Source: a virus
Strand: one strand, 5' to 3'
Virus record (IMG/VR): IMGVR_UViG_3300022822_000049
Location: 1 to 36,086 of that record
DNA length: 36,086 nucleotides
Positions 6,652 to 16,232 of this stretch are shown piece after piece. The first letter of the stretch is position 1; the number at the start of each line of letters is the position of its first letter. Below the pieces are notes generated by a model. That model did not search any database. It had not been told where the DNA came from and saw only the letters and a program-made list of their open reading frames with translations. Both the position numbers and the translations under genes were made by a program.

Positions 6652-6658
6652 ATAACAA

Positions 6659-6718
6659 TCACCGTTAGATTGCGTTAGTTGGAAATAAAGCACCCCACTC
6701 AAAACGATCTAACGGTGA
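6659..6718. terminator. 12-bp inverted repeat at the convergent operon junction, likely bidirectional terminator
   Basis: TCACCGTTAGAT at 6659-6670 is exactly mirrored by ATCTAACGGTGA at 6707-6718, with 36 bases between. The right arm and spacer lie inside the last codons of the giant - strand gene and the left arm covers its stop codon. Both sides are followed by T-rich sequence in the direction of travel, though there is no long uninterrupted T run. Its place between two converging operons suggests termination or a long stem-loop that protects the 3' ends of both mRNAs. Confidence 0.5.
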
Positions 6719-9700
6719 GTTTATTAACCCATTAAAATCAGTAGCTTTATTATAAATATTAGAATCAAGAATACTTTGAGCATCTAATCCTGTCATATTT
6801 TGTATTTGTATTTCAATACCCAAGTTAACAGGCTTATCTCTTAGCATTCTGTAAATTACTTTTTGTATTCTTAACCAAAAAGCAGGAAACAATAAAATGC
6901 CTGTATCACTAAGTTGTTTAATTGCCATAGGTAAATTTTCTTTGTAATCAGGAAAAGCTTCAATTACTTGAACTTCTGCTTCTTTATCAGACAACTTTTT
7001 TTCAGTAACTAAATATCTGTAGTAAGTTTCTTTAGCTAAAACATCTGTTAAATCAGTAGCGTAAGAACCTAGTTTAACTGATTCGCTGTTAGGCGTTATC
7101 ATAAACTGAGAAACATAATTAACAACATCAGCATCAGATTTAATTTCTTTAATTCTTGCTGCCGCCTTATCTAGCTCTTTCTGAGCACCTTTTAAAGAAT
7201 CCGCTCTACCTATAATACTACCAAAGTAAGATAATAAATCTTCACCATTTCCACCTAATCTAGACAAGTCTCTTATGTACCTGGCAAGAAAGTTGTTGTC
7301 ACCCCTACTGTCTTTAAGCAAATAACTTAACGCAGTTTGCACATCAGATTGCATACCAGATATTGTGTCAGCATTTTGATGTATTAAATCGGTACCTAAA
7401 GAGTTTACAAAACCTCTTCTAAATACACCATCAGCAGGATGAGCAGCTAGTTCTTCTTGTAAAGCAATAATTTTTTGTTTAGTTGCTGTATCACCATTAT
7501 TAGCACCTTGAACTATTCTTAAATTAATAATTTTATCTTTAATGTCAGTATAGTCTTTATATTCTTTAGCAATAATTCTATAGTCTTTTTGTATGTTAAG
7601 AGGATTTAATCCCATTACAGTTAAGTAAGAAATATTAGACATGTTGTCTTTAGCTATTTTTACCGGGTTAAGAATTACCATACTAATTTTAGAACTAGCT
7701 ACAACGCTTTTAGTTAAGCGCATCATCCATCTTAGTTTAGGGTTTTCTGACAACGAAGATTGGACACCACCTATTAACCAATAAGCTATGTCTTTTCTTA
7801 CTAAATCAACTTCTTTGTCAAAACTTTTTACATCTGACATAGACTTATCAACACGCTTATACTTAGCTTTAATTTTAGGATCTAAATTAATAAAATTGTC
7901 ATTATCAATTTTAAGAAACCAAGGATTGTCAATGTTTTCTGAAGAAAAAATACTAACAAGTTCTTTTTCATCAGATTTATCGTTAATTACCATTCTAGTT
8001 TCTTTCATTAACAAAGTATCTCTAATAATTTGAGAATCTTGTACAGCTAAAGAGTGAGCAGCTGACCTTACAAGGCTCTCTGCAGGGTCTTTTATTAAGC
8101 CTAGTGTTTCTTTCTCATGGTCTTTAAGAACTAGTTTATAGCCGTTTGCTGTAGGTACAACGTTCTTTTGACCCCTGTAACTCTTGTCTACAGTAATGTC
8201 ACCACTTGCTAATTTAATATCAGTATAAATACCTTGCAAATAAGTAGAATCTATAACAGGTCTGTAAACAATACCTAAAGTATCTTGAGTAGGCATTCTT
8301 AATATTTTCCATCCTTTCTTATCAGAACTGTCGTAATTTTTAAGACTAGCTAAAGGTATAACTCTTTTTTCCATAGGCTCTGCGTATTTGTCAGCAATTA
8401 AACTGTCATTTACAGAAACACCGTCACCATTAGCTAGTAGAGCTAGTCTGTTAGCAATTGAATTATCTTTAACTAAATTCATAAGCTTAGTGTTATTTAA
8501 CAACTCAATAAAGTTATCAACTCCTAATGCTTTAATAGATTTTAAAGCTAAAAGTTCTTTAGATTTATCATTGTCTTCAGATTTAGCTGGGTTATTTCTA
8601 TAAAGATTGTAATCAGTTCCTTTTTTAATAAATGCTGTACCGTCAACACCGTCTTTTTCGTAAACAGTTCTCATGTAAACAATTTTATCAACAGCATCAA
8701 CTTGATTTTTATGTAACTTACCCTCTAGCTCTGCTATACGTGTATCAAAATCTTCAGCAGTAACTATTTTGTCAGCTAGTATAAAATAGTCATGCAAAGG
8801 AGTTTTAGTTATAAAATCAAAAAGATTTTCTTTTTGTTGTTTAGGCATAGATTTAGTAATTTTATTAAACTTGCTTAACTCTTCTGCCATTAAACTATTA
8901 TTGTCTGCACGTAATTTAGAAAATATAGATAACAAATAGTTTTTTTTGTTTTTGTCTATATTAAAATTAGTTACTGTGTGAACTAGTTCTTGTAAAGCGT
9001 CAGAACTATCATAAATACCTTGTAACTTTTCACTGGCTCTAGCATAAGCAGGAAAATTAATTTTAAACAATCTGTCTGTAGATCTAGCTAATTTAACAAC
9101 ACCTTTTTCTATTTTAGTAGTAACCATAGAAGCTACAGCCTGGTTTAAATAGTTAAGAGTGTAACCTTTAGCTTCAGATACAGTTTCGTAATTAAACCTG
9201 CCTGCATTTAAAGGACCGTCAAATTTAATCTGGTTTTCGTTAAAGCTGTCATAAGCTGCTTCACGGTAATTAAAACCGTCTTGGATAATACCATTTACAG
9301 AATCTCTAACTTTAACAATATCAATATCTTTAGAGTACAAATCAAAAACAGTTACGTTTTCAAGTATTCTATTGACTTGCTTTTTTATGTAATCAATAGC
9401 AGCTTGAACTCTACTTTTACTACCAGCAAGAATTCCATAAATTTCTTTAGCTACTTTTGGCTCAGTAGACATAATAGCAATAAATTCATTTATTCTAGTA
9501 GATTCGTCAGTGTTAGCAACAATGTAATTAAGACGATCTTTAGTTTTATTTGTAAGCTTAGTACTCATTTTTAATTTACTTAAGCTAGTTATAGCTTTAG
9601 ACAAATACGCTACTCTAAGGTCTTGTTTTTTGCTACGTAAAGCTCTTTCAACGTAACCAACAGTAAAGCTGTGAATTATTTCATGCTCAACTAATTGTTT

Positions 9701-12700
9701 AATTGCTTTATTGCCACTTTCAGTTTTTATGTTCTTTTTTACATCTTTTGCGAACCTGTTGTCTACAGCAGATATTGCAATAGTATCAGTAGCAGGAAGA
9801 AAAGTATTTAAATCTTCTTTAACTAAATTAGGTCTAACTTTGTCTCCAAGAGACAAAAACATATCTATTACTTTAGATGTGCCTTTAAAACTTTCAACTA
9901 CGTCTTGAGCAGACATCTGGTCAAAACTTTTTAATTCAGATTTAGCTTTAGCTTTAGCTTTAACCTCTTGTTCAATTTTTACATTGTTTTCAGAAGCTAT
10001 TTTTATATCATCGTCTAATTTATTAGCTATAGATTCAGCAACAAAATCACCAATAATAGATTTTGTATCAAAATTAAAACTTTCCATAGTTTCTTTTTTA
10101 ATAGCCATAGACTTATCAATACTTTTACGAAGTTTTTCATAAGACTTAGTGCCAACTAATTCAGGACTGTAAGTAGCTATAGATTTTAGTATTTGGTCAT
10201 GTACGTCAAATTCAACAGCTAATTCCTTAGTTACTTTTATGTAAGCTTTTTCAATTAAAGCAACTGTTTTAGGAGTTGACCTAACATCATCGTGTATTAT
10301 CATTAAACCTTGAGGTATTCCTTCACTAACAAGAACGTCGTTAATAGCAGCGTACATTTGTGCTGTGTCTATGCTGTGAATAGTAGAAACATTCATTACT
10401 GTTACAGCTTTAATTTGATTTCTTGTAAGTATTTTTTCTCCGTCAACTTCAATAGCTACATCTTGAATTTTTGATATAGGAACTCCGTACTGTTGTAAAT
10501 TCTTAGGAGTCATTTCTATTTTTTCAGTACCTTTTCTACTATTCATGAGAACAGTATGAGCAGGCAACATTCTAAAATAATTTTTTTGCGTATCGTTCAT
10601 TAGTTGAAATAAAGCAGCAGTTCTGTCTGTGTACTCTTCTAAATATTTATCTAGTATGTCTTCTTTCATTAAACTGTAAAGTTTTTGAGGAACTTTAGAT
10701 TCGACTACGTTGTTTACCAAAGCAGCGTACAAACCTTCTATTTCAGTAGCAGGTGTACCAGATTCCATTTGTTTTGCTATTTCTGTTCCAGAAAGCATAT
10801 CAATAATTAATTCAATAATTTTAGGGTCACTTAAATTATTTTGAATGTCTTGAGCTATTTGCTCACTTAATACTTCAATAGAAGAAAACTCACCTTGACC
10901 GTAAATAAAAGTCAAAGTTGGAGCTTTAGCAAAACCTCGTCTTTTGTTTTTATCAGTGTATAAAACGTTATTAAGTTTAGTTAACAATCTTCTGGCTTTA
11001 TTGTTAGTACCTATTTCTGAAGCTACGTCTGTACGCATGTTGTCAGGTACTATGTCATTAATAAAATCATCAATGCTTTTTTCCATTATGCCGTAAATGT
11101 CGTTTAATTGTGCTTGAGCTTCTGGGGAATCTCTGTCTAAAATGCGTAAATCAGCTAACAGTTCAATAACATTAGCACTGGTACCTACAGCTTGTAAAAA
11201 CGTAAGCGTACCGCCAGAAGCTGTAGCATCTGCAGAAACCATGTACTCAGTACTAACAATGCCGTTAACAGGATTTCTAATATCACTAACAGCTTGAAAA
11301 CCAGTAAGTAAACTAGCGAAATCTATTCCAGGAAAATTAGAAGAAATGTTAGCTAATTGTTTAACTTGAATTTTTAATTTAACGTCTTCAGCACTAAACA
11401 TTTCAAGAGATTTTAAAGCTTTTTTTAATTTTATTTTTTCTGCAGTAAGAGTTTCTTTAGTAACAGACGAGTTTAAACCTGGAGTACTTAAATCCATAAT
11501 TGCATCAGGTGAAACACCTAAAGAATTAGCTACTTGTGAAACAACTCTTTTGTACATGTCACTATCTACTTCAGAGTCGTGTGAACCAGAAGTAAGCATG
11601 TATCTGCTGTGCTTTGAACCGTGGTAATCTAGTATGCTATTAAGCAAATACAAACGTGAGTTACGTCCTGTAGTTAACGGCATATATAATTTAGAATCAC
11701 CTTCTGGATTTATTTCCATATAGTTTTCTACAAGATCATTTAACGGAGAAGTACGTGAAATGTTTTGACCGTTAACACTTTGTTTTCTGTCTTTAGCGTA
11801 CTGATCTGATCTTTTAATATCAAACAAAGATTCCATAAGGCCGCTTTTAGCAGGTATTATACTTGCTAAATAAGTAGAAGCACTTTTACCTACACTAGTG
11901 TCTACTTTTGTGCTTAGGTTTTTTAAAAAATTATGCAGTACGTTGTTTAATTTTATAGGAGTTTTTCCTACAAAATCTTTAGTATTTTTAAGAACTAAGC
12001 CAGGATCATACTCAGTATCATTGTCTAAAATTTCTTGAGTAGGCTCTGTAGTTAAAGGTAAACTTATATTTTGAGGTTGAGTTAAATTACTAACAATATT
12101 TAAAGTGTTTATAATTCTGTTTAATACACTGCCACCGTTACTAGAAGATGCTACTAAAGAATTAGCTCTGTCAGTAAAATAAGAAACTTCTTCAGAAGTA
12201 AAATCTGCTCCTTCTTTAGTAAAAGCTGACAAATTTAAAGCTACTGCAGGCATGTCAGAAACTACAACACCTCTTTCACGAATTACTTCTTTTTCACCTT
12301 TAGTTTTGTCAACATAATCTTTTATTGTATTGGCTTCACCTGCTTTATACAGTTCTACGTAGCCTTTGTTTTTTAACATATTAAGAATTGACATACCTAT
12401 GTCATAGTATCTTTTACTAATTTCTTGAGAAGTAACGTCAGGATTGTTTTTACCACTAAAAACAAAACCTTTTTGATAGACTATCTTACGACCAATAGAT
12501 TCTGCAACTCTAGCTGTAGGCAAATTAGGTAATTCTTTTTTAGGGCTATTGCTTACTCTTTCAATTGTAAGACCTTCGTTAAGTACTTTGTCAGATTCAC
12601 CTTTTATAGATTCAAAAACTTCATGCAAAGCAATAGACATAGGTATTAGTTGATCACTAAGTACAACTTTTTCTTTAAAGCTGTCATTTTTAATTTCTTT

Positions 12701-12928
12701 ATAATCAAGACCTCTAAGAAAATTTCTTATTTTATTTTTAACAGGGTCAGAAGCTACTGTATTTTCTACAACGTTAATACCCCCAAACAAAACACTTCTA
12801 ACTTTTTCAGCATCAAACTCCCAAACTTTTACACGAAGTTCTTTTGATTGCTTATCTAGTTCTTTAGTTTCATCTAGCTTAACTAACCACTGCACGAATA
12901 CATCTTGTGGTACGCACTTCTTTGCCAT
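6665..12928 (-). CDS. Giant virion protein with N4/T7-type single-subunit RNA polymerase and metallopeptidase-like motif
   Basis: A 2087-residue protein. Single-subunit RNA polymerase signatures occur in the right order: PLTTGRNSRLY (Arg422, the DxxGR-type element); motif A DATASGG (Asp567), followed by DIYGIMEKSIDDF as in T7 RNA polymerase after its motif A; motif B RGFAKAPTLTFIYG (Arg664, Lys668, Tyr676), with the exact T7 spacing; motif C LMIIHDDVRST (His879, Asp880), matching T7 LIHDSFGT. Downstream, HEIIH (1082-1086) plus Glu1148 in NEFIA fits a gluzincin-type zinc peptidase. The rest is mostly helical. By analogy with phage N4, whose giant virion polymerase is packaged and ejected to transcribe early genes, this is a virion RNA polymerase. 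Its place as last gene of the late, opposite-strand operon also matches N4. It is shorter than the roughly 3500-residue N4 protein. Weak ribosome binding site; ATG chosen as first in frame. Confidence 0.88.
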   Translation of the reverse strand: MAKKCVPQDVFVQWLVKLDETKELDKQSKELRVKVWEFDAEKVRSVLFGGINVVENTVASDPVKNKIRNFLRGLDYKEIKNDSFKEKVVLSDQLIPMSIALHEVFESIKGESDKVLNEGLTIERVSNSPKKELPNLPTARVAESIGRKIVYQKGFVFSGKNNPDVTSQEISKRYYDIGMSILNMLKNKGYVELYKAGEANTIKDYVDKTKGEKEVIRERGVVVSDMPAVALNLSAFTKEGADFTSEEVSYFTDRANSLVASSSNGGSVLNRIINTLNIVSNLTQPQNISLPLTTEPTQEILDNDTEYDPGLVLKNTKDFVGKTPIKLNNVLHNFLKNLSTKVDTSVGKSASTYLASIIPAKSGLMESLFDIKRSDQYAKDRKQSVNGQNISRTSPLNDLVENYMEINPEGDSKLYMPLTTGRNSRLYLLNSILDYHGSKHSRYMLTSGSHDSEVDSDMYKRVVSQVANSLGVSPDAIMDLSTPGLNSSVTKETLTAEKIKLKKALKSLEMFSAEDVKLKIQVKQLANISSNFPGIDFASLLTGFQAVSDIRNPVNGIVSTEYMVSADATASGGTLTFLQAVGTSANVIELLADLRILDRDSPEAQAQLNDIYGIMEKSIDDFINDIVPDNMRTDVASEIGTNNKARRLLTKLNNVLYTDKNKRRGFAKAPTLTFIYGQGEFSSIEVLSEQIAQDIQNNLSDPKIIELIIDMLSGTEIAKQMESGTPATEIEGLYAALVNNVVESKVPQKLYSLMKEDILDKYLEEYTDRTAALFQLMNDTQKNYFRMLPAHTVLMNSRKGTEKIEMTPKNLQQYGVPISKIQDVAIEVDGEKILTRNQIKAVTVMNVSTIHSIDTAQMYAAINDVLVSEGIPQGLMIIHDDVRSTPKTVALIEKAYIKVTKELAVEFDVHDQILKSIATYSPELVGTKSYEKLRKSIDKSMAIKKETMESFNFDTKSIIGDFVAESIANKLDDDIKIASENNVKIEQEVKAKAKAKSELKSFDQMSAQDVVESFKGTSKVIDMFLSLGDKVRPNLVKEDLNTFLPATDTIAISAVDNRFAKDVKKNIKTESGNKAIKQLVEHEIIHSFTVGYVERALRSKKQDLRVAYLSKAITSLSKLKMSTKLTNKTKDRLNYIVANTDESTRINEFIAIMSTEPKVAKEIYGILAGSKSRVQAAIDYIKKQVNRILENVTVFDLYSKDIDIVKVRDSVNGIIQDGFNYREAAYDSFNENQIKFDGPLNAGRFNYETVSEAKGYTLNYLNQAVASMVTTKIEKGVVKLARSTDRLFKINFPAYARASEKLQGIYDSSDALQELVHTVTNFNIDKNKKNYLLSIFSKLRADNNSLMAEELSKFNKITKSMPKQQKENLFDFITKTPLHDYFILADKIVTAEDFDTRIAELEGKLHKNQVDAVDKIVYMRTVYEKDGVDGTAFIKKGTDYNLYRNNPAKSEDNDKSKELLALKSIKALGVDNFIELLNNTKLMNLVKDNSIANRLALLANGDGVSVNDSLIADKYAEPMEKRVIPLASLKNYDSSDKKGWKILRMPTQDTLGIVYRPVIDSTYLQGIYTDIKLASGDITVDKSYRGQKNVVPTANGYKLVLKDHEKETLGLIKDPAESLVRSAAHSLAVQDSQIIRDTLLMKETRMVINDKSDEKELVSIFSSENIDNPWFLKIDNDNFINLDPKIKAKYKRVDKSMSDVKSFDKEVDLVRKDIAYWLIGGVQSSLSENPKLRWMMRLTKSVVASSKISMVILNPVKIAKDNMSNISYLTVMGLNPLNIQKDYRIIAKEYKDYTDIKDKIINLRIVQGANNGDTATKQKIIALQEELAAHPADGVFRRGFVNSLGTDLIHQNADTISGMQSDVQTALSYLLKDSRGDNNFLARYIRDLSRLGGNGEDLLSYFGSIIGRADSLKGAQKELDKAAARIKEIKSDADVVNYVSQFMITPNSESVKLGSYATDLTDVLAKETYYRYLVTEKKLSDKEAEVQVIEAFPDYKENLPMAIKQLSDTGILLFPAFWLRIQKVIYRMLRDKPVNLGIEIQIQNMTGLDAQSILDSNIYNKATDFNGLINSPLDRFEWGALFPTNAI

Positions 12929-12944
12929 TTTTAAATCTCAATTG

Positions 12945-15900
12945 TTAAGTTTTGCAAATTGATTTTATATCACCAAAGCTTTCAGTAAACGCTTTAGCAT
13001 CTTCTTCAGACACTAATCCGTCTATAGTAGCTTCTTTGTTGTTACCATTTACATAATTCTGAGTTAAGTTATTTTTTTGCTCATCATTTAAAGTGTCCCA
13101 AAGATCTGCAGTAACAGTACCTGGGTTTTTAACTTCTTTAGTAACAGTTTCTTGAGCAGGAACTGGTTCTACAACTTCTTCTTCTACAGTTTTTTCTACA
13201 GTTTCTTCTACAACTGGTTCAGATTCTACAGTGGACTCAACCTTTACGTCTACCGTTTCCGGTTTTGACTCTTGACTAGATGCTTCTTTTTTAACCTCTT
13301 CAACAACTTCTTTCTTAACATCTGCGTTTTCACCTTTTATTAAAGCTATTTCTGGCTTAAAAGCTTTTTGAATAATAAAGTCTGTAAGAGTTCCTTTGCT
13401 GTTAGGCTTAAAACTAGTTAAAGTAGGCATAAGAGCCTCTACAACAGTCCTAATATCAGCTTCCAGCTCTATTTCTAGTTCTGGTGTAATGTCCTTATAC
13501 TTTTTATTTCTAGCTGTTAAAGATTTTTGTATAGCTCTTTTAGTGAAAGTTTTACTGTTAGATTCAGTGTCTTCAAGAACTTCCTGAACTTTTTGCAGTA
13601 AAGGTACAACATTTTCTGCACTTTTATCTTCTAGCGCTACGTACTCTTTTTCTAAAGATTTTAAACTAGATTTGTCTACTGTGTTAGAAAACCCGTCTAA
13701 AACAGAACTTCCAAAACTAGAGGTTTTGTCTCCAGCAGAATTTAAATTTTCAACAACATCATCATAATATTCGTCAAACTTAGCTTTAACTTTATCTAAA
13801 TTTTCTTCTGTAGCAGTCTTGTTAAAAGTATTTACAGCAACGTCTTTTACTTTAGTAGCAGTTGATTTAATTGATTCAACTATTCTGCCAGGTCTAGTAA
13901 GGTACTCTTTTCTAGAAGTTAATTCTGCTTTTATTATGCTTACATCGTTTTCACTAATAGAACCTTCAGTTTGATTTATAAAATCTTCACTTTTAACGTA
14001 AGAATTCATTACTTTTTGGTAAGCGTTAACAGATTCAACGTCAGCTAATCGAGTCTCACCATTAGGTCTAGCACCACGTAATGCTTTAGCAACAGATATA
14101 GAATCATTTGAATTAATAATTTGACCAGCAAGAACACCTTTTATAGGAGTAGGAAGTGTATCTTTAGAAACAGATACACTGTTTTTACCGATAGTGTCTT
14201 TACTAATTTCTTTTCTACGCACTTCACGATTTAACACAACAGTAAGCAAAGGATGCTTTTCTTGCATTAATTTAACTACGTCTTTTAATTCTTTTAAACT
14301 AACATTTTCAGCTAATTTTTTAATTTTTTTAACTTCAATTTTACTGCTTTGTGAAGTGTAATCAGAACCTAGTAAAATTAAACCTTTAACAGAACTAGAA
14401 TTGTAATTTTTAACTGCGTCAACAGTTCCTTCAGCTAAATCTTTACTTAACTCTGTTACAACAGCAGCAGCTTCGTCTAGATTGACAGATTTAAGTACTT
14501 GATTAACTAAAGCAGTACTTTTAGCAAAAGCATTTTTACTAACAGTATTAACTGCTCTTGCAACGTTAGACCCTTCAACACTTGCTTTACTAGCTGTTAT
14601 TAAACCTCTGTATTTAGATTGTACTGCATCTGTAACTCTTTTAAATTGTTTAGGATCTTGTATGTCTTGATCAGTTAATTTAAATCTTTGTTGAAAAGCT
14701 AATATTTCATTTTTTGTTTCTTCATTTTCTATTTCATTAAAAGATTTAGCTGATTCTAAATTAGCTATTTGAACGTTAGTTAAATCTGCAAATTTTTGTT
14801 GTTCTGCTTTATTTATTGCGTAAGTTTTAGCTGCGTCAGCTCTTTCTTCAGGAGAATACAATTTAAAACTAGATTTGATAGCTTGTGTTTTAGCGTATTG
14901 AGCACCTTTTTGTACTGTTCCTGCAACAACGTCAACAGTAGTTCCAGCAACTAAACCTGGAGTAGACACTACAGCTTTAGTAAGTCCACCTGCAGCAGCA
15001 CCTGCCATTGCACCAAATATAGCTTTGTCTTGATTGCTGCCTACACCAATTTCTTTTCTAAAACTAGAAACAGCAGAATCTATACTATCTAAGTCCATTT
15101 TACTTGCAAGTATTTCTTGCCATGTTTGCAAATATTCTTGAGCAGCTTCAGCACCTGATGCAGCTAATACATTTTTACTTTGACTTAAAATCCTAGAAGC
15201 TACTTGTTTGCTGTAACTTTTAGGGATGTTGTCAAACATTGATGTCATTTCTTTAACATACTCCTTTACTGCTTTTGTGTCTTTTACAAGACCTGCAGCA
15301 GAAGGAGTAAAGAATTTTTTAAATATGCCTAACTGAACAGCGTTTAAAGCTATTGCAATAGGTGTGTTTACTGCCCACCATACTTTGTCAGGAGTTTTAC
15401 CGTCATTTTTAAGTATGTAGTCTTCTTTCATTTGTTGAAGAATACTGGCACTCATTAAGCTAGTTTGGCTTGCAACTTTAACTGTTGCTCCTACGCCTTT
15501 TTTAGTAGCTGCTAATCCTTTTTGATACACACTAAGAGTTCTTCCTGATTCACGAGCTAGTACAGCTGCATCAACAGATTCTTGTATGCTTTCAGCACTT
15601 CTAAATATTTTGTTAGCTCTTCTAGCTAAAAATCCAAGACCTGCACCACCAAGAGCTGTAGCTCCAACACCTACAGCACCTTCTACTAAAGAGTTAGTAC
15701 TATCAGCAACTAATTCTGGTGCTATTTGTAAAGTTTGACCAAAAGCAGATGCGTATTTACCTAAACCTTTTAGTGTAAAGCCATCTTTATTAGCAATTCT
15801 GCCATCAGCAATAGTACCTATAATATCTGATTTGTCTTGTTTAAATTGCTGTGCAAATTCAGGATTTATACCTGATTCAATTTCAGCATTTTTAGCAACG

Positions 15901-16220
15901 TTAGGATCACTTTTACCAGTAACAAAATTAGTTAAATTATCTCTGCTTCTAAATAAACTGCCTTCGCTTAAATCTAGCAAACCTTGAACATATCCACCGT
16001 CAGTACTTCCATTGCCTCTATACTTTTCTCTTATTTGCTGACGACGAAGACTTTCAGTTTCTTGTTGAGCTTCTGAATCTAGCTGTTGACTAGATTTTAA
16101 TTTATCTTGTTTAGCAGCAGAAGTTTGTTGCAATTTTTGTATTTTATAGTCTAACAAAGACGCACTACTAGCCATAGGCTGTAGTAAAGGATTTCCTGCA
16201 TTTGAAAAAATACTAGACAT
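12945..16220 (-). CDS. Large internal virion (ejection) protein
   Basis: A 1091-residue protein, mostly helical and Ala/Lys/Ser-rich, with Gly/Ala-rich hydrophobic stretches near residues 178-200 (AVGVGATALGGAGLGF) and again near 400-430 (FGAMAGAAAGGLTKAVV) that could insert in membranes. Its C-terminal part (about 985-1055) is an acidic, Val/Glu/Pro-rich low-complexity tract (EEVVEPVPAQETV) that looks like a flexible tether. It lies directly upstream of the giant RNA polymerase gene in the transcript, as the N4 and T7 ejection proteins do. Inferred role: part of the inner core or the trans-envelope conduit that delivers DNA and the polymerase. No enzymatic motif was recognised. Confidence 0.6.
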   Translation of the reverse strand: MSSIFSNAGNPLLQPMASSASLLDYKIQKLQQTSAAKQDKLKSSQQLDSEAQQETESLRRQQIREKYRGNGSTDGGYVQGLLDLSEGSLFRSRDNLTNFVTGKSDPNVAKNAEIESGINPEFAQQFKQDKSDIIGTIADGRIANKDGFTLKGLGKYASAFGQTLQIAPELVADSTNSLVEGAVGVGATALGGAGLGFLARRANKIFRSAESIQESVDAAVLARESGRTLSVYQKGLAATKKGVGATVKVASQTSLMSASILQQMKEDYILKNDGKTPDKVWWAVNTPIAIALNAVQLGIFKKFFTPSAAGLVKDTKAVKEYVKEMTSMFDNIPKSYSKQVASRILSQSKNVLAASGAEAAQEYLQTWQEILASKMDLDSIDSAVSSFRKEIGVGSNQDKAIFGAMAGAAAGGLTKAVVSTPGLVAGTTVDVVAGTVQKGAQYAKTQAIKSSFKLYSPEERADAAKTYAINKAEQQKFADLTNVQIANLESAKSFNEIENEETKNEILAFQQRFKLTDQDIQDPKQFKRVTDAVQSKYRGLITASKASVEGSNVARAVNTVSKNAFAKSTALVNQVLKSVNLDEAAAVVTELSKDLAEGTVDAVKNYNSSSVKGLILLGSDYTSQSSKIEVKKIKKLAENVSLKELKDVVKLMQEKHPLLTVVLNREVRRKEISKDTIGKNSVSVSKDTLPTPIKGVLAGQIINSNDSISVAKALRGARPNGETRLADVESVNAYQKVMNSYVKSEDFINQTEGSISENDVSIIKAELTSRKEYLTRPGRIVESIKSTATKVKDVAVNTFNKTATEENLDKVKAKFDEYYDDVVENLNSAGDKTSSFGSSVLDGFSNTVDKSSLKSLEKEYVALEDKSAENVVPLLQKVQEVLEDTESNSKTFTKRAIQKSLTARNKKYKDITPELEIELEADIRTVVEALMPTLTSFKPNSKGTLTDFIIQKAFKPEIALIKGENADVKKEVVEEVKKEASSQESKPETVDVKVESTVESEPVVEETVEKTVEEEVVEPVPAQETVTKEVKNPGTVTADLWDTLNDEQKNNLTQNYVNGNNKEATIDGLVSEEDAKAFTESFGDIKSICKT

Positions 16221-16232
16221 ATTTATTTACGC

